This document shows, piece by piece, positions 55,361 to 63,771 of a stretch of DNA of 64,000 nt. The stretch comes from an uncultured Eubacteriales bacterium (GTDB lineage: Bacteria; Bacillota; Clostridia; Christensenellales; QALW01): contig URIR01000001.1 in assembly GCA_900547955.1 (NCBI GenBank), positions 1 through 64,000 of the forward strand, written 5' to 3'. The notes below the pieces were generated by a model, which worked only from the letters and a program-made list of their open reading frames with translations, made no database searches and had not been told where the DNA came from. The stretch's first letter is position 1. Every line of letters begins with the position of its first letter. The position numbers and the translations under genes are program-made.

Positions 55361-57103
55361 TCAGCTTGTCTTTTCGTCCTGTAGTGCATCGTAGCCGCGT
55401 TCACCTGTTCGGATTTTTATAGCGTCTTCCACGTCATATATAAATATCTTTCCGTCCCCGATATTGCCGGTGTACAGGGTTTCCTGCACGGCTTTTACAA
55501 GCGTTTCTACGGGTATTTTGCATATAACTATATCTATTTTAACTTTGGGCAGCAGCCTGGAGGAAACAGGCGCGCCCCGGAAATAGATAGCATGGCCTTT
55601 CTGCAGACCGTAGCCAAAGACGTTTGTAACAGTTATACCTGTAACGCCCAGTTTATCGAGAGCTTCCTGTAGCTGAGCGAATTTGCTTTGATTGGTTAGT
55701 ATGGTTACTTTAGTAAGCTTAGCGCCTTTTGTTTCATAATGCTTGACAGGAACGGCGACGTCCTGTTCAATAGAGAGCGCTTCAGGGGAAACAGGCTCGG
55801 TGGTTTGCACGCATGCCGGAATATTTTCAATGGCTTCGGCGTTGACTGCAAAATCTGGATATGCGATATTTCCATGTTCGCCTATGTCTAATCCCTGCAG
55901 TTCTTCTGCTTTGGAAACCCGTATGCCGATAGTTTTTTTAAGAGCCAGCCAAACCAAACCAGAAGCAATAAAGACAAAAGCGCCTATAGCTATAGTGCCC
56001 AATAATTGTATTCCCAGCAGCCCGAACCCTCCGCCGTATAAAAGACCATTATCTGCCGAAAGGCTGGTTACGCCTTCTTTAGCGAAAATACCGACGCACA
56101 GCGTTCCTAGTATTCCGCAGCCAAGATGAACCGAAGTGGCGCCGACGGGGTCGTCGATTTTTCTTTTATCAAAAAATCTTACTGCAAATACAACCAGGAT
56201 TCCGGCAATAGCTCCAATAAGTAGTGACGCTTCAATGGACACATATGCGCAGCCTCCGGTAATGGCGACCAGCCCTGCCAGGCATCCGTTTATAGTCATG
56301 CCCAAGTCAGGCTTTTTCATAATAAGCCAGGAGGCGGCTGTAGAGGTTAATACTGCGGCTATGGCGGAGCTGTTTGTAGTCATTAATATGTGGAATATAT
56401 CCGAAGGGTTCTGAAAGCTCATGGTCGAGCCGGGATTAAAGCCGAACCAGCCCAGCCAAAGCACAAACAGTCCTATAACGGCTAAAGACATGCTGTGACC
56501 TGGAATTGCACGAGGCTTTCCGTCCTTAGAATATTTTCCAATACGTGGTCCCAGCAACATGGCTCCGGAGAGCGCTGCCCAACCGCCGAGAGAATGCACT
56601 ACCGCGTCTCCTGCAAAGTCCTTAAAGCCCAAGCTGGCAAGCCATCCGCCTCCCCATACCCAATGGCCTACGATGGGATAAATGATAAGGGTGAGTACAA
56701 ATGAAAATATAATGAAGGACACATATTTTACGCGCTCGGCAACTGCGCCGGAAACTATAGTGGCCGCTGTTCCGCAGAATACGAGCTGGAAGAAAAATTT
56801 CCCCCAAAATGGGACTGAGGAGGTTAAGGTGTCCTCATATGCGGATAAATTCTGGCCGCCTAAAATAAATAAATTCTCTGTTCCCATAAAAGGATTGTTT
56901 CCGCCGAACATTATTCCCCAGCCAAGGAGCAGAAAGCCCAGGGAGGATACGGCAAATACTATAAAGTTTTTAGATAATATATTTACTGTGTTTTTTGCTC
57001 TGGCAAAGCCCGCTTCAACGCTTGCAAAGCCTAAATTCATAAAGAAAACAAGAATTGCTGCGAGAAATACCCATAGCGTATCTATTAAAGAATATTCCGT
57101 CAT
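55361..57103 (-). CDS. Ammonium transporter fused to a PII signal domain
   Basis: A 580-residue fusion. The N-terminal 410 residues are an Amt/Mep/Rh ammonium channel with about 11 membrane helices: FFMNLGFASVEAGFARAKN near the start, GDAVVHSLGGWAAL, VLWLGWFGFNPGSTM and DDPVGATSVHLGCGILGTL (pore His pair region). A linker of about 60 residues leads to a PII domain: KLTKVTILTNQSKFAQLQEAL, then FGYGLQKGHAIYFRGAPV and GNIGDGKIFIYDVEDAIKIRTGERG. Its T-loop has Ala-Pro-Val where classic PII has EYx, so the Tyr51 uridylylation site is missing; sensing should be by ATP, ADP or 2-oxoglutarate only. The ATG at 57103 follows GGGCGGTG; the in-frame ATG at 57139 lies in the leader hairpin. Confidence 0.92.
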   Translation of the reverse strand: MTEYSLIDTLWVFLAAILVFFMNLGFASVEAGFARAKNTVNILSKNFIVFAVSSLGFLLLGWGIMFGGNNPFMGTENLFILGGQNLSAYEDTLTSSVPFWGKFFFQLVFCGTAATIVSGAVAERVKYVSFIIFSFVLTLIIYPIVGHWVWGGGWLASLGFKDFAGDAVVHSLGGWAALSGAMLLGPRIGKYSKDGKPRAIPGHSMSLAVIGLFVLWLGWFGFNPGSTMSFQNPSDIFHILMTTNSSAIAAVLTSTAASWLIMKKPDLGMTINGCLAGLVAITGGCAYVSIEASLLIGAIAGILVVFAVRFFDKRKIDDPVGATSVHLGCGILGTLCVGIFAKEGVTSLSADNGLLYGGGFGLLGIQLLGTIAIGAFVFIASGLVWLALKKTIGIRVSKAEELQGLDIGEHGNIAYPDFAVNAEAIENIPACVQTTEPVSPEALSIEQDVAVPVKHYETKGAKLTKVTILTNQSKFAQLQEALDKLGVTGITVTNVFGYGLQKGHAIYFRGAPVSSRLLPKVKIDIVICKIPVETLVKAVQETLYTGNIGDGKIFIYDVEDAIKIRTGERGYDALQDEKTS

Positions 57104-57118
57104 ACATACACCGCCCTT

Positions 57119-57170
57119 AAATAAAATAAAACAGGACAAAGGCGCTACCCGGGAACGCCTTTGTCCTGTT
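57119..57170 (-). promoter_or_regulatory. 5'-terminal terminator-like hairpin of the amt mRNA
   Basis: In minus-strand RNA AACAGGACAAAGGCG (57170-57156) pairs exactly with CGCCTTTGTCCTGTT (57144-57130) around an 11-nt loop, then TTTTATTTTATTT. The promoter places the transcript start at about 57170, the first base of the hairpin. Confidence 0.8.
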
Positions 57171-57176
57171 GAGGAT

Positions 57177-57205
57177 ATTATATTGCCGTTTTATATTACT
57201 GTCAA
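57177..57205 (-). promoter_or_regulatory. Consensus promoter of the Amt-PII gene
   Basis: Minus-strand TTGACA (57200-57205), 17-nt spacer, TATAAT (57177-57182). Both boxes are perfect. Confidence 0.88.
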
Positions 57206-57447
57206 CACTTTTTTAAATTATTTGCTTTTGAAATAATAATAAAAAATATATTATAGAGGATTAATTTTAAAAACGTTGACTCTTTGCATGTTGTTGGTTC
57301 GACAAATATATTTGATATTATTATTATTTTCTCCAGTTTGCATTTAGGTATTAAGTATCCAGAATTGTATTTGTGTTTTTTTACATATAATTGCTTTAAA
57401 AGCCGGATGTAATTTACTTTTTTAAATAAGCGTTTTAGTTTGCAGAT

Positions 57448-57724
57448 ACCCCCAGTTTACAAGGAACTACACGCCTCAAAACCGAGATAATTTCTTCATT
57501 TTCTGCGTTATCCTCAATTATCGTACTCATAAGTAACGCTTTCTTGGTCCGCCTTGAAAATGAAGAAATTTTCTCTCTTTGAGGCCGCAGAGTCAGCAGG
57601 CATAAAATTTGCGTCAGGTAAAGCGCGCTTGAAGGAGGAATGCACCGGGCGCACATGAAATTAAAGCAGCGCGGCAGGACGCAGATTTTATGCATTCTGA
57701 ACGTCTTCCTTGTAAGCTGAGGGT
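57448..57724 (+). repeat. Dispersed TIR-bearing non-coding repeat, copy 4
   Basis: A 277-nt copy starting ACCCCCAGTTTAC and ending TAAGCTGAGGGT. Both nested hairpins are present. It has more substitutions than copies 1 and 2, so it may be older. Flanked by TA on both sides. Lies between the divergent Amt-PII and surface-protein genes. Confidence 0.85.
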
Positions 57725-57886
57725 ACAACAAGGTTTATAATCAGAGAGACTAAAGAGTATCAAATGCGTATACTGTCTGATTTAAGCGTGATATGCGTTA
57801 TTATTCAGGTTATATTTGAAATTTTCATAAATGCGGCATAATCAGCTAAAAGTCAAAACAAAGGAAGAGTAAGTCAAATTAGTAAA

Positions 57887-57915
57887 TTGAATTTGGGTGT
57901 TACTGACATTATAAT
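57887..57915 (+). promoter_or_regulatory. Promoter of the surface protein
   Basis: TTGAAT (57887-57892), 17-nt spacer, TATAAT (57910-57915). Confidence 0.6.
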
Positions 57916-57972
57916 TTTAATATACTGCTGACCTTATTATAAATTACGGTCGGCACATAAGGAGGATTCAGT

Positions 57973-59946
57973 ATGAGAAAATGGTTATGCGCGGCAATAA
58001 GTGCGCTGCTTATTGTCTTGGTAATGCCTTTTTCCGCTTTTGCGGAGGAAACTGTGCTTGATGCTGTTTGGGATTATTCGATAATATATAATAGGCCCAA
58101 TCCCGGAGAAACCAATCAGGCGTCAAGCCTGTTCTGTATGAACCAGGTCAATAATGCAAATGACACTTACAAGCTAGGACAGCTTGTATCAAAATATGAT
58201 CCGCAAACTAAAATGATTACGCTTACCAATAAGCATGCGAAGAAATATAATCAGGTATACGATAAAATATTATCCAATAATAATCCGAATGGTTTCGGAT
58301 ATTTTATAAGAAATAATCATCAGGGACGCAATTATATTGCGATTGACGCAGTAAATAACAGCGGCGTTAAGGTGGGAGTGGGGCTTACCCTGCAGGCTAA
58401 AGCGGGGGATTCGTATGTAAGATATTTTGAGCCTGATTCAAATTATTATCTTATGGATGAAAACCAAAATATTGTTAAGGCGGATACTGACGCTTGGACG
58501 GCCGGCCTGGGCAGCGGAACAACCGATTATTACTGCTTGCTGCCTGCGGGCTTTAAGGGAACGATATATGTTGATATGGCCGGGTTCAGAAATTTAGGCG
58601 GATATACATTTGACCAGATTGAAGCGGTAGCCTTTGAAATACGCAGCGCGGCCTCTGCTGCGGCTGCAAGTGAACAGAACCCGCAGAATCTGGAAATCCA
58701 GCTCGGAAATTTCCGTCTGACTCAGAATATGCCCAAGGCGCTTACCAGAATAGAGGTTTCCAGACTTCCCGACAAGCTTATTTGTGTTAAGGATGAAAAT
58801 TTGTCCTTAGACGGAGGAGAGCTTACCTTGGTTTATGGCGGCGGCTATTATGATAGCGTTGTTATTCCAATGAATGATCCGTCGGTAACCGTTTCCATTC
58901 CGGAAGGAGAAGCCTTTGGAATCAGGAACATAGAGCTGGGGATAGCCGGGCAGCACATTAAAACTTCTATAGAAATTAATGTGCTGCCCGCAGCCCTTAA
59001 AGGCATATCAGTAAAAACGCCGCCGCGTACTCAATATGCGGTAAATGATTGCTTAAATGCCGAGGGCGGCGTGTTGACGCTGCTTTTTGACGGCAATCAA
59101 AAAGCGGAGATACCTATGGAAACCGCCGGAGTGGAGATTATATGCGATACGTCTTTAATGGGCAAAAAGAAGGCCAAGGTGCTTTACGGCGGCTTTGAAG
59201 CTGAATTCATGATTGAAGTTTTGGATATATTGGTATTGAAAAGCTTTAATGAAATGGAAGACGTACAATTTACACAGCCTGCCGGCGATGATTATACATT
59301 TGCAAAGGGTACTTTGAAAAATGGCCGGCTTAGTTTGGAAAACATACCTAACGAGGATAAGGATACTTACTTTATTTGGTCGTTTAAATCTTCTATTATG
59401 GGCCAAAGATTTGCTGCCGGGCATGAGGGCTATGATTATGTTTGCTTTGATGTGGAAAATAATACGGGAGAGGATGTTGCCTTTACCAGTCTATTATGCC
59501 GTACAGGCAGCGTTTCCATGGTATCGGATAACGGTTATCTTTTAGCCGAGCGCAACAGCAATCCTGTTCCCGGCGACCATATGATAAGCGCTATCTTCCC
59601 CTGGAGTCATGCTAACAACCGTTACGTTATTGTGCCGGCCGGGTTCTCAGGAATCATCATGATGAGCCTTAAGGACTTTGAGATAAAGCAGGGCCCGTAT
59701 AACGGCGGAACCGAAATGACGCTGGACGAAGTAACCTATTTGGACATTCAGTTCCGTTACGGGGGGGATAAAATAATAGACGGCAATATAACCGTAGGGG
59801 ATATATTCCTTTGTAAGGATGGATTTATTAAAGCGCAGGAGACGGGAGACGATTCTTTTCCTGCCGCTGCGCTGGGATTGGTTGTGCTGCCTCCTCTGAC
59901 CGTACTTCTTTATTGCATGATTTTCAAAAAACGTCAGTATAGGTAA
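57973..59946 (+). CDS. Secreted, membrane-anchored surface protein with Ig-like domains
   Basis: A 657-residue extracellular protein. The signal peptide (MRKWLCAAISALLIVLVM, cleavage near AFAEE) is followed by a beta-sandwich-like domain of about 220 residues. Two Big_3-like Ig modules come next (residues about 258-425; KNGLSLD-like GGELTLVYGGGY and GGVLTLLFDGNQ). A second copy of the first domain type lies at 430-640; compare LLPAGFKGTIYVDMAGF with IVPAGFSGIIMMSLKDF. It ends with one membrane helix and KKRQYR, preceded by ETGDDS; there is no LPxTG, so a sortase link is unlikely. It may bind a wall or host glycan. RBS AAGGAGG. Confidence 0.78.
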   Translation: MRKWLCAAISALLIVLVMPFSAFAEETVLDAVWDYSIIYNRPNPGETNQASSLFCMNQVNNANDTYKLGQLVSKYDPQTKMITLTNKHAKKYNQVYDKILSNNNPNGFGYFIRNNHQGRNYIAIDAVNNSGVKVGVGLTLQAKAGDSYVRYFEPDSNYYLMDENQNIVKADTDAWTAGLGSGTTDYYCLLPAGFKGTIYVDMAGFRNLGGYTFDQIEAVAFEIRSAASAAAASEQNPQNLEIQLGNFRLTQNMPKALTRIEVSRLPDKLICVKDENLSLDGGELTLVYGGGYYDSVVIPMNDPSVTVSIPEGEAFGIRNIELGIAGQHIKTSIEINVLPAALKGISVKTPPRTQYAVNDCLNAEGGVLTLLFDGNQKAEIPMETAGVEIICDTSLMGKKKAKVLYGGFEAEFMIEVLDILVLKSFNEMEDVQFTQPAGDDYTFAKGTLKNGRLSLENIPNEDKDTYFIWSFKSSIMGQRFAAGHEGYDYVCFDVENNTGEDVAFTSLLCRTGSVSMVSDNGYLLAERNSNPVPGDHMISAIFPWSHANNRYVIVPAGFSGIIMMSLKDFEIKQGPYNGGTEMTLDEVTYLDIQFRYGGDKIIDGNITVGDIFLCKDGFIKAQETGDDSFPAAALGLVVLPPLTVLLYCMIFKKRQYR

Positions 59947-60047
59947 TATTCTCGATTACTGCCTTAGGTCAATAATTGCAGTTATGGCGGCTTATATAAA
60001 ATAAATATGGTTTAAATATAAAAAATAATTAAAATTGAGGGATAAAA

Positions 60048-61166
60048 ATGAAAATTAGAAGAGTTTGTATAGCTATAATAGCTTTGATAGTGTGCGGCTG
60101 CGGATGTTCCGCTCAGCAGACCGGGACGTCTGCTTCCGCTTCTGCGACGGCTCAGACTGATTTCGCTGCGGAAGCAACCAAGTCTCCCAACGCTTCTTTT
60201 CCGCAAGGCACGCCGTCGGGAACTGCCGCTGGTTGGCCAACCGGCGGCCGGACGAACGGCCAGTCTACGGCTTCTGCTACGTCCGAACCTGTCCAGTCTC
60301 AGTCTGCCCCGCCTGTGCAGGATGCGTTTAACCCGATTGCACGTTTTATTATAACTACTGATATTCATTATCCTGTTAAACTGGAAAAGCTAATGACTCA
60401 GGCATATGCCTATGCCGAAAAGCAGACATATAAGAATTTGGACGCGCTGCTTATAGCGGGCGACATTAATCAGGATACGGATGAGCAGGGGATACAGTCG
60501 TATAAACAGGTCATATCTAATAAAGTGAAAGAGGGCACTCAAATAATAACCTGCATGGGCAATCATGAGTTTATGGAGGATACGGAAAACTGGGAGACAG
60601 TAGGAATCAAATATTATACTCAAGAAAAATCTGTACAAATGTATAAAGAGATGACTGGCGAGGAACCCAACGTGCATAAAGTAATCAACGGCATCCATAT
60701 AATCGCCTGGTCGCCCACTATTTCTTCTTCTAATGTTATTTCATATGCCGATAACATATCATGGCTGAAAGAACAGCTTGAAATTGCGGCTGCAGATTCA
60801 AAGACCAATCCTATTTTGGTTATGCAGCATTATCCTGTGCGCAATACCTCTTACATTACTGGAAGCACGGCAATGACCAATATAAGTCTGAATGAGGCGG
60901 ATAAGCTTTTTAAGCAATATCCGCAGATAATAAATTTGACGGGGCATAGTCATAATCCCCTGGCATTTACTACAGCCATAGTGCAGACAGATTACACATC
61001 TATAAATTGCGGAGTAGGGTATGGTTACGGAGCGGCTATAGATTTTATGGGTTCAATGCTTAATACTGAAGGCGCTCAGCAAATGCTTATTGCAGAGATA
61101 GACGCGTCAGGAGAAACCAGGCTGATTGTATGGGATAACCAATCAAATACAGCGTTCTATGATTAG
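60048..61166 (+). CDS. Secreted metallophosphoesterase lipoprotein
   Basis: A 372-residue calcineurin-like phosphoesterase. The signal MKIRRVCIAIIALIVCG leads to a Cys-rich lipobox region, then a Ser/Thr/Ala-rich linker of about 70 residues. The catalytic motifs are in order: TTDIHYPV (DxH), LIAGDINQDTD (GDx), CMGNHEF (GNHE), MQHYPVR and LTGHSHNP (GHSH), all metal ligands present. It should hydrolyse a phosphoester outside the membrane; the substrate is unknown. ATG after GAGGGATAAAA. Its end abuts the truncated mobile-element fragment. Confidence 0.87.
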   Translation: MKIRRVCIAIIALIVCGCGCSAQQTGTSASASATAQTDFAAEATKSPNASFPQGTPSGTAAGWPTGGRTNGQSTASATSEPVQSQSAPPVQDAFNPIARFIITTDIHYPVKLEKLMTQAYAYAEKQTYKNLDALLIAGDINQDTDEQGIQSYKQVISNKVKEGTQIITCMGNHEFMEDTENWETVGIKYYTQEKSVQMYKEMTGEEPNVHKVINGIHIIAWSPTISSSNVISYADNISWLKEQLEIAAADSKTNPILVMQHYPVRNTSYITGSTAMTNISLNEADKLFKQYPQIINLTGHSHNPLAFTTAIVQTDYTSINCGVGYGYGAAIDFMGSMLNTEGAQQMLIAEIDASGETRLIVWDNQSNTAFYD

Positions 61167-61322
61167 CCCTGGACTATCATCCACCGCCCTGACCGTACCT
61201 CTTGTGTTCGGCTCGATGGGGTGGGGATCGGCACCCATCTGCAAGAGCATAATCCTTGTGCCGGGCGGGTAGTTGTCCTTCATACGCTGTGCAAAGCGCC
61301 TTTCTGCTTCCAATCTGTTCAT
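61143..61322 (-). CDS. DUF4314-like protein, C-terminus truncated
   Basis: A 59-residue frame starting MNRLEAERRFAQRMKDNYPPG then GTRIMLLQMG and GTVRAVDDSPG, the DUF4314 pattern found in conjugative elements. The usual end (a short beta segment after VDD) is replaced by LIIERCI, which is just the antisense of the neighbouring phosphoesterase end. The element therefore breaks off at about 61170. ATG at 61322 after GAAGGGAG. Probably non-functional. Confidence 0.55.
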   Translation of the reverse strand: MNRLEAERRFAQRMKDNYPPGTRIMLLQMGADPHPIEPNTRGTVRAVDDSPGLIIERCI

Positions 61323-61339
61323 GTTGTATTCTCCCTTCG

Positions 61340-62194
61340 TCATAGCTGCATAGTTCCGAAATGCGGGCTTTCAGACATTCTCTGTCGGAAATCTGTTTCG
61401 TTTTCCATAAAATAATCATCGCCGCTGTGCCAGAAAGACACATAAATATCTCCGTCATCGGTCTTGATTTCACGCTGTTCCAGACCTTCTCCAAAGCCGT
61501 CCGCCGCCTGACCGATCAGTTCGCCGATCCATTCCTGTTCTTCTGCCGATGAAAAGGCTTCCCGAAGACCGGTGCGGATCACGCCGTACAGCTCGTCGCC
61601 GACTTCCTGTACATCCCAAACAGCGGAGACAAGTTTAGATTTTGCGGATTCGCTGCCGTCAAAATAGTCCGCCATATTATGAAGGTCGCGCTCCTGTTCG
61701 CGCTTTACAAGTTCACGGATTGCATCCTCATGGGCAACGCCGTAACCGTTGCCGGCCTCGTACCAATCCCCATATTCTTCATCGGTCATGTGGATTTGGA
61801 GAGGGCAGTAATAATTAACGGTAACGCTGATAAGCTCCTCCGTCATGGCTTTGATATCTTCCATCACTGCCTGCGGAGAGAAATACTGACCGTGGATGAT
61901 ATGCTGTTCCAGTTCTTCCAAAATTTCCGGTCTGGCGTTTTCTACCATGTGGGCGCACAGGTTGGCGTCTTCCAATGAATGAGATGGTTTAAACAGCACT
62001 GCCAAGCTGCTGCCGATATCCGAATCGGCAAAGAGCTTTACCTGAATGCCGCTGTCCTCATCGTCGTTAATGGGAATGTCCCGTAGTCGGCTGCGGATAC
62101 CGATCTGCGACAGATCATACAGCAGGGAGAAGGGGTTAGAGGGAAGGTTCAGCACGGCTGTTTGATCTCCGTTTTGAATCAGTGCGTTAATCAT
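61340..62194 (-). CDS. Conjugative-element-associated hypothetical protein
   Basis: A 284-residue acidic protein starting MINALIQNGDQTAVLNLPSN. It has no membrane segment or metal motif that I recognise. The N-terminal NGDQTAVLNLPSNPFSLLYDL and the internal YYCPLQIHMTDEEYGDWYEAG resemble uncharacterised proteins next to DUF4314 and antirestriction genes in Firmicute conjugative elements. This is from memory and not certain. RBS ACGGAGGTACGAT. It overlaps the upstream gene by 8 nt and ends 17 nt before the DUF4314-like gene. Confidence 0.6.
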   Translation of the reverse strand: MINALIQNGDQTAVLNLPSNPFSLLYDLSQIGIRSRLRDIPINDDEDSGIQVKLFADSDIGSSLAVLFKPSHSLEDANLCAHMVENARPEILEELEQHIIHGQYFSPQAVMEDIKAMTEELISVTVNYYCPLQIHMTDEEYGDWYEAGNGYGVAHEDAIRELVKREQERDLHNMADYFDGSESAKSKLVSAVWDVQEVGDELYGVIRTGLREAFSSAEEQEWIGELIGQAADGFGEGLEQREIKTDDGDIYVSFWHSGDDYFMENETDFRQRMSESPHFGTMQL

Positions 62195-62879
62195 ATCGTA
62201 CCTCCGTATTATTTAAGATTGCAGTGCCATAGCGGGCGATGGTTACCGCCTGCACGATCAGACGGAAGGCATTGTCGGAGATAATACCGCTGTCTGCCAG
62301 TTCACACAGCGATATTTGCTTCTCACCGGTCTGCAGCTCTTTTACCGCTTTCCACAGGGCGTAGCAGTCTGTCGGTACATCTCCGAGACGAACGCTTTTG
62401 AAATCGATCCTGCCGTTTGGGGAGAACAGGTGCTTTGTTTTTCTCCACAGTATATGGTCGGCAGTCAGCAGATACAAAACAGCAAGAACCTTTTTGCAGG
62501 GCTTTCGCAGAGATGATCGCTCGGCTTCAAAAATCTGCTTATGCCTGTTGTTTTGGAAAATCATTTCTGCATCATCCTTTCGGTGGTATATTTGTGACAG
62601 GCGTTTTTGAAATGCTGTATTTTGGGCATCTCTGAAAACAGCTTTTACTGCATCGCCGGCAGAAGCAGCGCCGCAGGCAAGCCGGATATCCAGCACCGGA
62701 CAGACCTGGACAGTGCATCCGTCTTTTTTCCTGTAGTAGAGACAGAATTTGCAATCGCAGTCTTTCCCGGTGTATTTGTATAGGCTGCAGTTTCTGCCTC
62801 CGCCACGCTGTATGCCGCCGGGAGGACGTTTCATCATCGCCTCCACACTGTTGAGGGACGGGGTATTGGTAAAATACAT
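62187..62879 (-). CDS. Conjugative-element-associated Cys-motif protein
   Basis: A 230-residue protein starting MYFTNTPSLNSVEAMM. The N-terminal half has a Cys cluster (CSLYKYTGKDCDCKFCLYY, then CTVQVCPVLDIRLACGAA) that could bind zinc or an iron-sulfur cluster. The rest is helical. I recall this type as a conserved unknown in integrative conjugative elements of Firmicutes. ATG at 62879 after AAAGGAGCGATCAAA; the longer frame to 62960 runs through a terminator. First gene of the remaining fragment. Confidence 0.6.
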   Translation of the reverse strand: MYFTNTPSLNSVEAMMKRPPGGIQRGGGRNCSLYKYTGKDCDCKFCLYYRKKDGCTVQVCPVLDIRLACGAASAGDAVKAVFRDAQNTAFQKRLSQIYHRKDDAEMIFQNNRHKQIFEAERSSLRKPCKKVLAVLYLLTADHILWRKTKHLFSPNGRIDFKSVRLGDVPTDCYALWKAVKELQTGEKQISLCELADSGIISDNAFRLIVQAVTIARYGTAILNNTEVRYD

Positions 62880-62894
62880 TTTGATCGCTCCTTT

Positions 62895-62934
62895 GAAATA
62901 AAAAAAGCCCGAAGTCTTTTGCAAAACTTCGGGC
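62895..62934 (-). terminator. Terminator upstream of the mobile-element fragment
   Basis: Minus-strand GCCCGAAGTTTTGC hairpin (arms GCCCGAAGT-type 62907-62934) followed by TTTTTTTATTT. It would end a transcript from a gene no longer present, supporting a truncated element. Confidence 0.8.
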
Positions 62935-63089
62935 AGTGAAAACGCAGAAACAGCAGACAAGTTTTTAATGACTTGTCTGCCGTTTGAAGCAGTTATTCTG
63001 TTGTACGGGAGTTCAAATCTATCCGCAAAGCAAAAACAGCCGTTTTATATCTACGAATATGCGCCTTGAAATCCCGGTGTTTGGGCAGC
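62935..63089. other. Short region between mobile-element fragment and tRNA terminator
   Basis: Includes a perfect 10-bp hairpin (GCAGACAAGT 62953-62962 with 62971-62980) and a GTTCAAATC tRNA-T-loop-like string near 63011. No gene. Confidence 0.35.
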
Positions 63090-63112
63090 AAAAAACCCCG
63101 ATTTTATCGGGG
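63090..63112 (-). terminator. Terminator of the tRNA-Leu gene
   Basis: Minus-strand CCCCGAT/ATCGGGG stem with a 3-nt loop, followed by TTTTTT; 35 nt downstream of the tRNA CCA end. Confidence 0.88.
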
Positions 63113-63147
63113 TTTATGCGGAACATATCTTTTTTATGTTCCTGTTA

Positions 63148-63448
63148 TGGTGCGAGTGGAGGGACTTGAACCCTCACGCTGTCTCCAACCCGGGATTTTC
63201 GTACTGCTCTATGTTGCCATAGCCGCTTATTTTTAAACGTTGCAGTCTGGACTATACCTTCGCCCTGCCTGAAGCTTAGGCTGGGGGCGCGCGCCGTCTA
63301 GTCTCTACACGTTCCCTTGTTTAAGGGCTTCGCTCGGTATTGTCCAAAAAATGGAGTTCCACCGAATTTGACGCGATTCACGCCGGGGATTTCGCCCCGG
63401 GTGCTCAAATTTTAAGTCCCGTGCGTCTGCCGGTTCCGCCACACTCGC
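63148..63448 (-). tRNA. tRNA-Leu(UAA) interrupted by a group I intron
   Basis: Exon 1 is 63448-63414 (35 nt) and exon 2 is 63199-63148 (52 nt, including encoded CCA). Spliced, it gives an 87-nt tRNA: acceptor GCGAGUG pairs with CACUCGC, A73 discriminator, anticodon stem CGGGA/UCCCG with loop CUUAAAA (anticodon UAA), a long variable arm with GUUG/CAGC, and T arm GAGGG/CCCUC with UUCAAGU. All class II tRNA-Leu features are present. The gene is split exactly after U34. It reads all UUA codons and so should be essential, meaning splicing must work. Confidence 0.93.
63200..63413 (-). ncRNA. Group I intron (214 nt, no ORF) in the tRNA-Leu anticodon
   Basis: The intron starts AAAAUUUGAGC, nearly identical to the 5' end of cyanobacterial and plastid trnL(UAA) introns, and ends with the obligatory G. 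The splice site U34 can wobble-pair with G of GAG (P1). Visible helices are P2 (CCGGGG/CCCCGG), P4 (UCGGU/ACCGA), P5 (UCCA/UGGA), P6 (CCCUU/AAGGG), P7 (GACUA/UAGUC), P8 (AGCCU/AGGCA region) and P9 (ACUGC/GCAGU with an inner CUAUG-GCAA-CAUAG). GUAGAGACUA and GGUAUAGUCC are the conserved R and S core strings. No homing endonuclease. Subgroup IC3 is likely by analogy. Confidence 0.9.
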
Positions 63449-63464
63449 ATATCAACGCCTATTT

Positions 63465-63493
63465 ATAATATCACGCTTCGGAATTTTGAGCAA
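63465..63493 (-). promoter_or_regulatory. Promoter of the tRNA-Leu gene
   Basis: Minus-strand TTGCTC (63488-63493), 17-nt spacer, TATTAT (63465-63470); start near 63458, 10 nt before the tRNA. Confidence 0.65.
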
Positions 63494-63681
63494 GCGATTT
63501 TTTAAGCGTCTTGATTTTTGCATAAACGCGTTTTCATGCGCCGATAGGCGTGCGGACAAATACGCGGGGATGTAAAGTTAATTTTTTTGATTTTGGTCTA
63601 ACCTCCTCGACAATTTATCCGTTTTTAAGGGGAGTTAAATAGGTATGCAAAAGGAAAAATGCGTGATTTCGCTTTTTTTGG

Positions 63682-63710
63682 TTGACAGGAGGGCGTTTGT
63701 ATGGTAAAGT
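63682..63710 (+). promoter_or_regulatory. Promoter of rpmG
   Basis: TTGACA (63682-63687), 17-nt spacer, TAAAGT (63705-63710), 62 nt upstream of the rpmG start. Confidence 0.65.
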
Positions 63711-63771
63711 TATTAAGCATTTGAGAAAATGCTTTTATTTTGTGTGCTTAAAAGTCGGAGGTGTTAGAAGA

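Noticed and set aside
63005..63025. GTTCAAATC tRNA T-loop-like string, possibly an att site or tRNA remnant
   Set aside because: It does not match the tRNA-Leu 3' end, and no acceptor stem or other arm can be built around it.
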